Shown here: one piece after another, positions 17,428-27,201 of the stretch
Layout of the letters: every line of letters begins with the position of its first letter
Numbering within the stretch: the first letter of the stretch is position 1
NCBI GenBank assembly: GCA_963727035.1
Contig: CAVSEY010000005.1
Coordinates: forward strand, 1 to 64,000
From: Rhodoblastus sp963727035
GTDB lineage: Bacteria > Pseudomonadota > Alphaproteobacteria > Rhizobiales > Beijerinckiaceae
Reading direction: 5' to 3'
Length of the DNA stretch: 64,000 nt
Program-made: the position numbers and the translations under genes
Notes under the pieces: generated by a model
Told to the model about the DNA's origin: nothing
What the model saw: the letters and a program-made list of their open reading frames with translations, nothing else
Databases searched by the model: none

Positions 17428-18090
17428 TTAACGCAAACCGCTGACATAGGCGGCGACCGCGGCGATTTGCGCGCGAGTCAGGTTATGTGTCGTCGGCACC
17501 ATGAGCGCGGAAAGGCCGCCGGCCGATTTGCTGCCGCGCTGCTCATACCAGTTCGCCAAGGCCTTGGTGAGATAGGACGGCAACTGGCCGGCGAGGCGGG
17601 GGATTTCCCTCGCGCCGTGGGCGTCCGCGCCATGACAGGCCCAGCAGGCCGGCACGTTTGATTCCGGGATGCCGTTCATGAAAATGTCGCGGCCCAGCGC
17701 GACATTGCCCCCCGAACCGCCCCCGAGCGGCGCCGGGTTCATCGCGTGGAAATGCGCGGCGATCGCGCCATACATCGACGGGCTGACGCCGCGCGCCACC
17801 GGACCCATGATCGCCGTGTGGCGCTCGCCATGCGCAAAGTCGTGCAGTTGATCCACGATATAGCCGGGCTGCTGCCCCGCCAGCCGGGGCATGGCGTAAT
17901 AGCCATAGAAGCCCTGCCCGCCCGCGCCATGGCAGATCTCGCAGTATTCGATCTTGGCCTGAACGCTTCCGTGGGAAGCCGCGCGCGGCGCCGCAGATGC
18001 GGAGCCGAAGGAGCCGACCGCAATGAGCGCCGTTGCAAGCGCAATAGAACTCAACACATGCCGCCCATGAGTCACAATCATGGCATTCAT
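17428..18090 (-). CDS. Diheme cytochrome c, c4-like
   Basis: The 220-residue secreted protein has a signal peptide of about 33 residues. Two haem sites, C50-E-I-C53-H54 and C149-W-A-C152-H153, mark two cytochrome c domains, each with a PRLAGQ segment and later Met candidates for the sixth ligand. Its C-terminus (TRAQIAAVAAYVSGLR) is nearly the same as that of the divergent cytochrome at 18743, which implies duplication. It is first in the minus-strand cytochrome unit. Confidence 0.88.
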   Translation of the reverse strand: MNAMIVTHGRHVLSSIALATALIAVGSFGSASAAPRAASHGSVQAKIEYCEICHGAGGQGFYGYYAMPRLAGQQPGYIVDQLHDFAHGERHTAIMGPVARGVSPSMYGAIAAHFHAMNPAPLGGGSGGNVALGRDIFMNGIPESNVPACWACHGADAHGAREIPRLAGQLPSYLTKALANWYEQRGSKSAGGLSALMVPTTHNLTRAQIAAVAAYVSGLR

Positions 18091-18742
18091 CCCCTAATTA
18101 TACATTTCCCGTCGACGTTTTATTCAGTTTAGAACTTAACTCTGGACGGGCTCTGCTTCCTGGTCGAGCAAGCCGGATCTGCGCTTTGTCGATTCGACGT
18201 GTAGCCAGTGTTTATCCGTTCCCTGCGCCATGACAATTGTGTTTGATCAATTTCCACCCCTTAGCGGCGAAATTTGAGTGCATGTGACATTTTTGCAGCA
18301 CAAGGCGGAAGGAATTTACTTTTTGCGGCAGTAAAGGAACCGGAAAACCGTCGGGAAAGCGCGCTTTCGTAAGGTTCCCGCAGAAATCCATATTCTCGGG
18401 CTTACGCGCGCACGGCGGCGCGCGCGACCGTAAATATCTGATCTATTTGCCACGAAATCCATTCCTTCCGGCTCCAGCCGGCAAAAATGCAAAGATCGCG
18501 ATTTCCGCAAATATTGAAAATAGACTATCAATCGGTCCGCTTCCCGCCGAATCGCGGGAGTCGCGGCGTTGTGCGATGCACAAGACGTTCAGGAACGCGC
18601 TTAAATATAAGCGGCGTCGCGCCATGAATTGTTCTAGATCATTGCCGCCCAGGGCTTGGCGGCGCTAGCGGAATCGAGGCCCGGGCGGGACCGCCGCAAA
18701 TGCGGCGGCGTCCCGAGGGGCGGCGAAGGAAGGTGGGGAATC
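18091..18742. other. Long divergent regulatory spacer between cytochrome genes
   Basis: The 652-base spacer separates two diheme cytochrome genes and is much more AT-rich than its surroundings in 18100-18330 and 18430-18640. I see no gene. It holds a TTTAGAAC half-site near 18126-18133, like the one upstream of irr, and several AT-rich stretches suited to promoters. The length suggests complex control of the two divergent cytochrome units. Confidence 0.5.
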
Positions 18743-19474
18743 ATGCAGGGCTTTGGCGGCAAATATCTCGCGCTGGCGGCGGCCGTCGCTATTCTGGGCG
18801 CAGGCGTCGCGGCGCAGGCGCAGGCGCAGGATCAGACAAAGGGTGCGGCTCCGGCGCAGAGCGGCGCGGCTCAGCCGGCCGCGCAACCCGCCGCACCCGC
18901 TGCGCGGCCGGTCAGCGCCGCGATGCACGGCAAGATGGAGGCGAAATTCCTCTATTGCAAAACCTGTCACGGCGTGCAGGGCCAGGGTTTCCGCGGCGCT
19001 TTCCCGATTCCGCGCCTTGCCGGGCAGCAGCCGGAATATATCAAGAACCAGTTGCAGGCTTTCATCGAAAAGCGCCGCGAGAATGTGGTCATGAACCACG
19101 TCGCCCAGGTTCTGAGCCCGGAAATGGTCGATTTCCTGGCCAACAGCTTCCATGGCCTCAACCCGCCGCCGCTCGGCGGCGCGCCCGGATCGCTTGCCGC
19201 CGCGGGCAAGGAGATTTTCCAGAAAGGCGTTCCTGCCGTCAATGTTCCGCCCTGCGCCACCTGCCATGGCGACGACGCCATGGGCAACGACAAGATTCCG
19301 CGACTGGCGGGCCAGCTGAACGATTACATCATCCGCAAGCTGACCAATTTCGAACATGAGCGCGGGCTGAAGCCGAGCGATGCGGATGTGTCGTCGCTGA
19401 TGAAGCCCATCGCCCATAATCTGACCCAGCAGCAGATCGCGGCGGTCGCGGCCTATGTCAGCACGCTGAGATAA
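18743..19474 (+). CDS. Diheme cytochrome c, c4-like, with Ala/Pro/Gln linker
   Basis: The 243-residue secreted protein starts at ATG 18743, with GGAAGGTGGGGA just upstream. A signal peptide (to about residue 27) is followed by a low-complexity Ala/Gln/Pro linker (28-57). Two haem domains follow, C72-K-T-C75-H76 and C171-A-T-C174-H175. PRLAGQQPEYIKNQLQAF and the C-terminal tail match the 17428 gene closely. The linker could tether it to a partner. It is followed by a strong terminator and transcribed away from the other cytochromes. Confidence 0.9.
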   Translation: MQGFGGKYLALAAAVAILGAGVAAQAQAQDQTKGAAPAQSGAAQPAAQPAAPAARPVSAAMHGKMEAKFLYCKTCHGVQGQGFRGAFPIPRLAGQQPEYIKNQLQAFIEKRRENVVMNHVAQVLSPEMVDFLANSFHGLNPPPLGGAPGSLAAAGKEIFQKGVPAVNVPPCATCHGDDAMGNDKIPRLAGQLNDYIIRKLTNFEHERGLKPSDADVSSLMKPIAHNLTQQQIAAVAAYVSTLR

Positions 19475-19498
19475 CCGCGCCAGCGCGCGCCGGCATGG

Positions 19499-19531
19499 AC
19501 CGGAACGGCGGCCGCCTGCCGCCGTTCCGGT
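19499..19531 (+). terminator. Terminator after the divergent diheme cytochrome gene
   Basis: ACCGGAACGGCGG (19499-19511) and its exact complement at 19519-19531 make a 13-bp stem with a 7-base loop, 24 bases after the stop. The tail TCGGCGTTT has only a short T-run. It also lies nine bases past the bioD stop and may act in both directions. Confidence 0.7.
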
Positions 19532-19539
19532 TCGGCGTT

Positions 19540-20241
19540 TCAGGACCCGGATCTGCCCGGCGCGCAGGCGCGCGATTTCCCGATCAATTCGGTCAAGAGG
19601 CCTTCGCCGCCCTCGCCGCGCCCGAGACCCAGAACCTTCGTTGGCGCGACCCATCGGCCGATTTCGGCGATCGTTTCGGCAAATAGGCCGCCCGCGCCGT
19701 CACCCGCGCTGACCACGATGGCGGCGATCTCGACGCCCTTCAAGCGCAAAGCCTCGACCGCCGTCAGCGTGTGGCTGATCGCGCCCAGATAATCGCCGAC
19801 CACCAGAACGACCGGCGCGCCGCTCGCCCCGATCCAGTCGAGCACGGTTTTGCGATCATCGAGCGGAACCATCACGCCGCCGACGCCCTCGATCAGCGAC
19901 AGATCAACTTCTTCCTGCAACACTTTGTTCGAAAATGAAAACAATGCCTCGCAGTCGAGCGTTTTCCCTTCGGCGCGCGCCGCCATGCTGGGCGCAAGGG
20001 GCGCCCCATAACGCCAGGGCGAGACGCGGGCTATCGTCTCGTCGGTCGGCGCATCGCCCAGCGCCGCGAGAATCCGGCCGGTGTCGCTGGTTTCGATTTC
20101 GCGCTTGTCGAAGCCCGAGATCACGGGCTTAGTGGCGGCGACCGTCATGTTTCTGGACCGCGCCGCCCGGATCAGCGCCGTCGTGACAAAAGTCTTGCCG
20201 ATCCCGGTGCCGGTCGAGGTGATGAAGAATTTTCTGGCCAT
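19540..20241 (-). CDS. bioD: Dethiobiotin synthetase
   Basis: The 233-residue P-loop ATPase has the BioD N-terminus FFITSTGTGIGKTFVTTALI, with TK as the ATP loop and DAPA site. Downstream are EGVGGVMVPL and VVLVVGDYLGAISHTLT. BioD closes the ureido ring of biotin using CO2 and ATP. Its ATG at 20241 overlaps the bioA ATG at 20240 on the opposite strand (both read from CATG), so each promoter must lie in the other gene if these starts are used. Confidence 0.94.
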   Translation of the reverse strand: MARKFFITSTGTGIGKTFVTTALIRAARSRNMTVAATKPVISGFDKREIETSDTGRILAALGDAPTDETIARVSPWRYGAPLAPSMAARAEGKTLDCEALFSFSNKVLQEEVDLSLIEGVGGVMVPLDDRKTVLDWIGASGAPVVLVVGDYLGAISHTLTAVEALRLKGVEIAAIVVSAGDGAGGLFAETIAEIGRWVAPTKVLGLGRGEGGEGLLTELIGKSRACAPGRSGS

Positions 20242-21544
20242 GCCCGCGAACGATCTGCTCGAACATCTCTGGCTGCCTTACACCCAGATGAAGACCGCGC
20301 GCCAGCCTTTGCCGGCGGTTTCGACCCAAGGCTCCGTGATCCGGCTCAAGGACGGGCGCGAATTGATCGACGGGATCGCCAGTTGGTGGACCGCCTGCCA
20401 CGGCTACAACCATCCCCATATTCAGGCGGCTTTGCGCGACCAGCTCGAAAAAATGCCGCATGTGATGTTCGGCGGTCTCGTCCATGAGCCGGCGTTGAAA
20501 CTGGCGGCGCGGCTGGCCGAAAAAACGCCGGGCGACCTCTCAAAAGTCTTTTTCGTCGACAGCGGCTCGGTGGCGGTCGAAGTCGCGATGAAAATGGCGG
20601 TGCAATATTGGCTCAACAAGACCGAAAGCGGCAGAACGACCATGGTTTCGTTTCGCCACGGCTATCACGGCGACACCATGGCCTGCATGTCGGTCTGCGA
20701 CCCCGACGAATCGATGCACAGCCTGTTCAAGGACTATCTGCCGAAACAATTTCTGGCCGAACTGCCGGTCGACGACGCCTCGGATAAGGCCTTCGATGAC
20801 CTTTTGTCGCGCGAAAAGCAAAATATCGCCGCCGTTCTGATCGAGCCTCTGGTCCAGGGCGCGGGCGGAATGAAATTTTTTACGCCCGAAACCCTGCGCC
20901 GCGTCGCCGAGGCTTGTTCGCGCCATGGCGTGCTGCTGATCGCGGACGAGATTTTCGTCGGCTTCGGGCGGACGGGAACGCTTTTCGCCTGCGAACAGGC
21001 GGGGATCACGCCGGACATCCTGTGTCTCGGCAAGGGACTCACCGGCGGCGCGCTTTCGCTGGCCGCCACCATCGCCCGCCCCCACGTTTTCGAAGCCTTT
21101 CTGTCCGACGATCCGGCGCGCGCGCTGATGCACGGCCCGACCTTCATGGCCAATCCATTGGCCTGCGCCGCCGCCAATGCTTCACTGGACCTGTTCGAGA
21201 GCGAGCCGCGTTTGGAACAGGTCGCGCGAATCGAGGCGCTTTTGCGCGAGGGGCTTGCGCCTTGCAAAAAAATTCCGGGCGTGCTGGACGTGCGGGTCAA
21301 GGGCGCGATCGGCGTGGTGCAATGCGCGACGCTGGGCGACGCGGCCGCGTTGCGCGCAAGATTCGCCGAACAGGGGTTCTGGATCCGCCCGTTCGGCGAC
21401 ATCGTATATCTGACGCCAGCCTTCACGATTGGAGAACATCAGCTCGCGGCGTTGACCTCGGCGATTTGCGCGACATTGCCGGAATGGCTGGTCGAGATCG
21501 TAATGCGCGTTGCGCTCCTGGATTTCCTGCACCTTCAACCCTAA
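20240..21544 (+). CDS. bioA: Adenosylmethionine-8-amino-7-oxononanoate aminotransferase
   Basis: The 434-residue PLP enzyme from ATG 20240 begins MPANDLLEHLWLPYTQMK, the usual BioA start. It has GIASWWTACHGYNHP, ADEIFVGFGRTG, CLGKGLTGGALSLAATI with the PLP lysine, and HGPTFMANPLACAAA. It forms DAPA from KAPA using SAM as amino donor. ATG 20222 (with GAGG two bases upstream) is an alternative. The last 13 or so residues (IVMRVALLDFLHLQP) look foreign and are encoded opposite the end of bioB. The stop seems displaced. Confidence 0.92.
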   Translation: MPANDLLEHLWLPYTQMKTARQPLPAVSTQGSVIRLKDGRELIDGIASWWTACHGYNHPHIQAALRDQLEKMPHVMFGGLVHEPALKLAARLAEKTPGDLSKVFFVDSGSVAVEVAMKMAVQYWLNKTESGRTTMVSFRHGYHGDTMACMSVCDPDESMHSLFKDYLPKQFLAELPVDDASDKAFDDLLSREKQNIAAVLIEPLVQGAGGMKFFTPETLRRVAEACSRHGVLLIADEIFVGFGRTGTLFACEQAGITPDILCLGKGLTGGALSLAATIARPHVFEAFLSDDPARALMHGPTFMANPLACAAANASLDLFESEPRLEQVARIEALLREGLAPCKKIPGVLDVRVKGAIGVVQCATLGDAAALRARFAEQGFWIRPFGDIVYLTPAFTIGEHQLAALTSAICATLPEWLVEIVMRVALLDFLHLQP

Positions 21545-22501
21545 ACGGTCGATCAGGGCGCGGTCGGCCTCGGCGTCGTTATTGGCCGTGGTCAGCAGCT
21601 TTTCGCCATAAAAGATCGAATTGGCGCCGGCCATGAAGCACAAAGCCTGGGCCTCGGCGCTCATTTCGGCGCGGCCGGCGGAAAGCCGCACCCGCGATTT
21701 CGGCATGACGATGCGCGCCACCGCAATCATCCGCACCATGTCGAAGCAATCCACCGGCGGCAGGCCTTCCATCGGCGTGCCGCGCACCGCGACCAGAGCA
21801 TTGACCGGCACGCTTTCGGGATGCGGGTTCATCGCCGACAGCACGCGCAGCAGCGAGGCGCGGTCATGTTCCTTTTCGCCCATGCCGATAATGCCGCCGC
21901 AGCAGATCTCGACGCCCGCCGCGCGAACATGGTTCAGCGTCTCCAGCCGATCCTCATAAGTGCGGGTCGAAATGATCTCGCCGTAAAATTCCGGGCTGGT
22001 GTCGAGATTGTGGTTATAGGCGGTGAGGCCGGCTTGCGCGAGTTTCTGCGCCTGATGCGGCTGCAACATGCCCAGAGTCACGCAGGCCTCCATGCCCATG
22101 GCCCGCACGCCCCTGACCATGTCGAGCACGGAGTCGAATTCCTTGCCGTCGCGCACCGAGCGCCAGGCGGCGCCCATGCAGAAGCGCGACGCGCCGGCGT
22201 CCCTGGCGATACGAGCGCGGAAAAGCACGTCCTCGACGTCGAACATGGTCTCCTTGACCTGCCCGGTCGTTTTGGCGTGATGGGCGCTCTGCGGGCAATA
22301 GCCGCAATCCTCGGCGCAGCCGCCGGTCTTGATCGACAGCAGGCTCGCCAGCTGAATGGTTTCGTCGTGATATTGACGGTGAACCGTCTGCGCGCGATGC
22401 ACGAGTTCGAGCAGCGGCAGCGCGAAAAGCGCCTCGATTTCTTCCTGCGTCCAGTCGTGGCGGATCGGGGCCCTGGCCGAAATCTGCGGATTGATCGTCA
22501 T
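21182..22501 (-). CDS. bioB: Biotin synthase with antisense-coded C-terminal extension
   Basis: The radical SAM enzyme inserts sulfur into dethiobiotin. The cluster motif is GGCAEDCGYCPQS near residue 60, followed by MGAAWRSVRDGKEFD, YNHNLDTSPEFYGEI and SAGRAEMS, all as in BioB. The normal protein would end near KVQEIQERNA, about 330 residues. Here the frame runs about 110 residues further, through the antisense strand of bioA, and overlaps it by 363 bases. ATG 22501 was chosen. ATG 22534 is possible, but 22567 would overlap bioF. Confidence 0.9.
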   Translation of the reverse strand: MTINPQISARAPIRHDWTQEEIEALFALPLLELVHRAQTVHRQYHDETIQLASLLSIKTGGCAEDCGYCPQSAHHAKTTGQVKETMFDVEDVLFRARIARDAGASRFCMGAAWRSVRDGKEFDSVLDMVRGVRAMGMEACVTLGMLQPHQAQKLAQAGLTAYNHNLDTSPEFYGEIISTRTYEDRLETLNHVRAAGVEICCGGIIGMGEKEHDRASLLRVLSAMNPHPESVPVNALVAVRGTPMEGLPPVDCFDMVRMIAVARIVMPKSRVRLSAGRAEMSAEAQALCFMAGANSIFYGEKLLTTANNDAEADRALIDRLGLKVQEIQERNAHYDLDQPFRQCRANRRGQRRELMFSNREGWRQIYDVAERADPEPLFGESCAQRGRVAQRRALHHADRALDPHVQHARNFFARRKPLAQKRLDSRDLFQTRLALEQVQ

Positions 22502-22550
22502 GTCGTTCCCGTGACTTTGTGCTTCGGCTGTCATATCAGAATGACCCCAA

Positions 22551-23744
22551 ATGGCAAAAACGCCCATCTATCGCGCTTATTGCGACGCCCGAGCGGCGCA
22601 GAACCGGCTGCGCAGGCTGCAAACGGCCACGCTTGCGCCGGAGGGCCGCATTTTGCGGGACGGTCGCGCGCTGGTGAATTTCGCCAGCAACGATTATCTC
22701 GGCTTGAGCCAGCATCCGGCGCTGATCGAAGCCGCCTGTTCTTATACCAAAAGATATGGCGCCGGCGTCGCCGCCTCGCGGCTGGTGACCGGCGAAAACC
22801 CGGAATTCGCGGCGCTTGAGGCGCGCATGGCCGCCGCCAAGAACCAGAAGGCGGCCCTGATCATGGCGGCGGGCTATCAGACCAACCTCACCGCGCTGGC
22901 CGCCTTGGCCGAAGCGGATGTCGCCGGGCGCCCGGTGACGATTCTGGCCGACCGCCTTGCCCATCATTCGCTGCTGCAAGGCGCCCTGCTCTCCGGCGCG
23001 CGGCTGATGCGCTTCCGGCACAACGACTGCGACCATCTCGAAAGCCTTTTAGGCGCCCGAACTGCCAAAGGCGATTATTGTGTGATCGTCACCGAAAGCG
23101 TGTTCGGCATGGACGGCGATCTCGCCGATCTCGGCCGCATCGGCGCGCTGGCGCGGGACCACGGCGCCCTGCTCTATGTGGACGAGGCCCACGCCACCGG
23201 CGTTTTTGGCGCGCGCGGCTATGGGCTATGCGAAGATTTCCCCGAGCTGGTCGATGTCGCCATGGGCACATTTGGCAAAGCGCTCGGCGGCTTCGGCTCC
23301 TATCTCGCCTGCGACGGCGACATCCGCGATTTCCTGATCCAGCGCTGCGGCGGATTGGTCTACAGCACCGGCCTGCCGCCCGCCGTGCTCGGCGCCATGG
23401 ACGCCGCCCTCACCCTCGTCCCGCAAATGGCGCATGAGCGCCAGACGCTGCTTTCGCGCGCGGAAAATTTTCGCGCGGCGCTCCGTATTCAGGGGTGGAA
23501 TTGCGGCGCCAGCGCCAGCCAGATCGTCCCCGTTATCGTGGGCGGTGAAACCGAAACGCTCGCCGTCGCCGCCGAGCTGGAGCGGCGCGGCTTCTGGGTC
23601 GCGGCCATCCGCCCGCCGACCGTGCCGCAGGGTTCAAGCCGGCTGCGGATTTCGCTCTGCGCCGCCCATACCTCGGACGACATCGAGGCGCTGGTCGCCG
23701 CGCTGAGCGGATTGGCGCCTGCCTATGCGGGCGCGGCGGCATGA
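22551..23744 (+). CDS. bioF: 8-amino-7-oxononanoate synthase
   Basis: The 397-residue PLP enzyme of the alpha-oxoamine synthase family shows NFASNDYLGLSQHP, GTFGKALGGFGSYLAC with the PLP lysine, and VDEAHATGVFG. BioF condenses pimeloyl-ACP with alanine. It starts 49 bases from the divergent bioB, and its stop overlaps the next gene by four bases, so bioF, the esterase and bioC form an operon. Confidence 0.95.
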   Translation: MAKTPIYRAYCDARAAQNRLRRLQTATLAPEGRILRDGRALVNFASNDYLGLSQHPALIEAACSYTKRYGAGVAASRLVTGENPEFAALEARMAAAKNQKAALIMAAGYQTNLTALAALAEADVAGRPVTILADRLAHHSLLQGALLSGARLMRFRHNDCDHLESLLGARTAKGDYCVIVTESVFGMDGDLADLGRIGALARDHGALLYVDEAHATGVFGARGYGLCEDFPELVDVAMGTFGKALGGFGSYLACDGDIRDFLIQRCGGLVYSTGLPPAVLGAMDAALTLVPQMAHERQTLLSRAENFRAALRIQGWNCGASASQIVPVIVGGETETLAVAAELERRGFWVAAIRPPTVPQGSSRLRISLCAAHTSDDIEALVAALSGLAPAYAGAAA

Positions 23745-24367
23745 GGCTGGTTTTCGTCCACGGCTGGGCGCTGGGCCCCGAAACCTGGGACGCGCTGGCG
23801 CCGTTGCTTCCCGCGCCGCAGATCCGGGTCGATCTCGGCTTCTTCGGCGCGCCGGACATTCCGGCCCTGCAAGGCGGCGACATTCTCGTCGGCCATTCGT
23901 CCGGCCTGCTCTGGGGCCTGCGCCAGCGCGGCGACTGGGCGGGCGTCGTGGCGATCAATTCCTTCGCCCGTTTCTGCCACGATTCTTCCGGCGAAGGCTG
24001 CGTCCAACCGGCCGCGCTGCGGGCCATGCGCCAGGCGCTGGAGCGCGACGCCCAGGCTTGCGCCGATTCCTTCCGCGCCACGCTCGGGCTGGCGCCGGCG
24101 GCGGGAAAAGCGCAACAGGAGCGCCTGATGGACGGACTCGACCTTTTGCGCGATTTCGACGCCACGCCTTTGGCCGGCGGCAGGCCGACGCTGGCGCTGG
24201 GCGCGAAAAACGATGCGCTCGCGCCGCCCGCCGCCGCTCAACGCCTCGCCGAAATTTCGGGCGGGACGCTGGCGCTGCACAAAACCGGCGGCCATGGCCT
24301 GCCCTGGACCGCGCCGAAATTCTGCGCCGAAAAAATCGCCACCTTCCTGCGCGCTCATGAATTCTGA
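23741..24367 (+). CDS. Pimeloyl-ACP methyl ester carboxylesterase, BioH-like
   Basis: The 208-residue alpha/beta hydrolase has FVHGWALGPETWD at the oxyanion site, nucleophile S53 in GHSSG, D158 in GAKND and H185 in GGHGLPW, a full catalytic triad. It is shorter than E. coli BioH (256 residues), with a reduced cap. Sitting between bioF and bioC, it very likely removes the methyl ester BioC adds, freeing pimeloyl-ACP for BioF. It overlaps both neighbours by 4 and 11 bases. Which esterase subfamily (BioH, BioG or other) is not settled. Confidence 0.82.
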   Translation: MRLVFVHGWALGPETWDALAPLLPAPQIRVDLGFFGAPDIPALQGGDILVGHSSGLLWGLRQRGDWAGVVAINSFARFCHDSSGEGCVQPAALRAMRQALERDAQACADSFRATLGLAPAAGKAQQERLMDGLDLLRDFDATPLAGGRPTLALGAKNDALAPPAAAQRLAEISGGTLALHKTGGHGLPWTAPKFCAEKIATFLRAHEF

Positions 24368-25115
24368 CCGTAACCCGATCGTCGCCGCCTTCGACGCGGC
24401 GGCGGAAACCTACGATTCAGCGACGCCCGTCCAGCGCGAGGTCGCCCGCGCTTTGGTTTTCCGCGCCGCGCGCGCCGTGAAAACGCCGCCGCGCAACATT
24501 CTCGACCTCGGCGCCGGCGCCGGCCATGTCACCGGCTTCGCGCTGGAGCAATGGCCGCAAGCCGAAATCGCCGCGCTCGACGCCGCGCCCGCCATGCTGC
24601 GGCAACTGCACGCCAAATATCCCGGCGTCAGAACAATCGCGCGCGACGCCCGCGACCTCGACGGCCTGCCGCTTCACGACCTGATCCTGTCGAACATGAT
24701 GCTGCATTGGCTCGACGATCCGCGCGCGGCGCTCGAAAAATGGCGTGGGCGGCTGGCGCCGGGCGGGAGCCTCTGCGTCGCGACTCCGGTCGCCGGCAGC
24801 CTCAGCGAATGGCGCGCGTTTTTGCGCGCAGCGGGCATGGAGGACGCGATCTGGACCTTTCCGCCGGAAAATTTCGCCGAAGGGCTCGGCGCAACAATCG
24901 AATTTTTGGATTTTTCCGCCGTCTATCCCGACGCGCGCGGCTTTTTGCGCGGTCTGAAACAGGCCGGCGCGCAGACTCCGCGCCCGGGCGCGCGGCCGGC
25001 GCCCGCCGGCGCGCTGCGCAGGCTTTTGGCCGCGTCGCCCGGCCCTTTCACCGTCGGTTTCCGGATCGGATTCCTGATTCTCGCCGCGATTCCCGGCGCG
25101 GATCAGCCGGAATAG
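24357..25115 (+). CDS. bioC: Malonyl-ACP O-methyltransferase
   Basis: The 252-residue class I SAM methyltransferase has motif I ILDLGAGAGHVTG, an acidic loop (ALDAAPAMLRQL), then DLILSNMMLHWLDDPRAALEKW, as in BioC. BioC methylates malonyl-ACP to start pimelate synthesis on the fatty acid machinery. ATG 24357 lies inside the esterase gene. Convergent overlap with the IscA-like gene is 13 bases. Confidence 0.9.
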   Translation: MNSDRNPIVAAFDAAAETYDSATPVQREVARALVFRAARAVKTPPRNILDLGAGAGHVTGFALEQWPQAEIAALDAAPAMLRQLHAKYPGVRTIARDARDLDGLPLHDLILSNMMLHWLDDPRAALEKWRGRLAPGGSLCVATPVAGSLSEWRAFLRAAGMEDAIWTFPPENFAEGLGATIEFLDFSAVYPDARGFLRGLKQAGAQTPRPGARPAPAGALRRLLAASPGPFTVGFRIGFLILAAIPGADQPE

Positions 25116-25480
25116 GCCTTGAGCAGGCTCGCGTCGGCCGGTTGCAGCGACACCGATTCGCCGCAGCCGCAGGCGGCCGTCTCGTTGGGGTTTTCGAACG
25201 TGAAGGTCGCCGACAATTTGGTGGTGATGAAATCCATCCGCGCGCCGATCAGGAACAGCAGCGCCTGCGGATCGATCAGCACTTTCGCGCCCTTGTCCTC
25301 GACCAGGGACTCGCCCGGCCGGACCTCTTCCGCCATTTCAACGGCATAAGACATGCCGGCGCAGCCGCCGTTCTTGACGCCGACGCGCAGGGCGACGGCC
25401 TTGCCGCCGGAATTTTCGACCAGTCTGCGAACGCGCTCGGCGGCGGCGTCCGTCAGCTCCATCAGGGGACGACCAGACAT
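25103..25480 (-). CDS. Iron-sulfur cluster assembly protein, IscA/SufA family
   Basis: The 125-residue HesB-fold protein has the three conserved cysteines: one in VKNGGCAGMSY and two in the C-terminal ACGCGES. A-type carriers deliver Fe-S clusters to apoproteins. ATG 25480 has AGGAAG five bases upstream; the frame is open to 25504. It lies next to the biotin genes, and BioB needs two Fe-S clusters, so a supply role is plausible but inferred. Confidence 0.92.
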   Translation of the reverse strand: MSGRPLMELTDAAAERVRRLVENSGGKAVALRVGVKNGGCAGMSYAVEMAEEVRPGESLVEDKGAKVLIDPQALLFLIGARMDFITTKLSATFTFENPNETAACGCGESVSLQPADASLLKAYSG

Positions 25481-25636
25481 TACTCTTCCTTTCAACCGGC
25501 TCAAGATCCGGCGAAACAGGTGGACTTGCCCCGCATAGATAACACCGCCGCGCCGCGGTTTAAAGCGTGGCGGCTCTGGACAGCCTGCGCGGAGTATGTT
25601 CTATAATTGTTCTCATCGTGAACCTGGATTCTGCCT

Positions 25637-27076
<1,440 letters not shown>

Positions 27077-27201
27077 CCGGGTATCGACGTGGCGGACGGC
27101 ATTCGCTATAAGCGGGCCCCAAGAAGAAGGGCGGAATCGCGCCCAACCTCGCCACCCCCGGCCCCGTCCGGGCAGAATGTCATCCCCGATCGAGGCGCCG
27201 C

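Noticed and set aside
18243..18250. TTGATCAA as an FNR/FixK site
   Set aside because: The half-sites have no 4-base gap, so it does not fit the 14-bp consensus.
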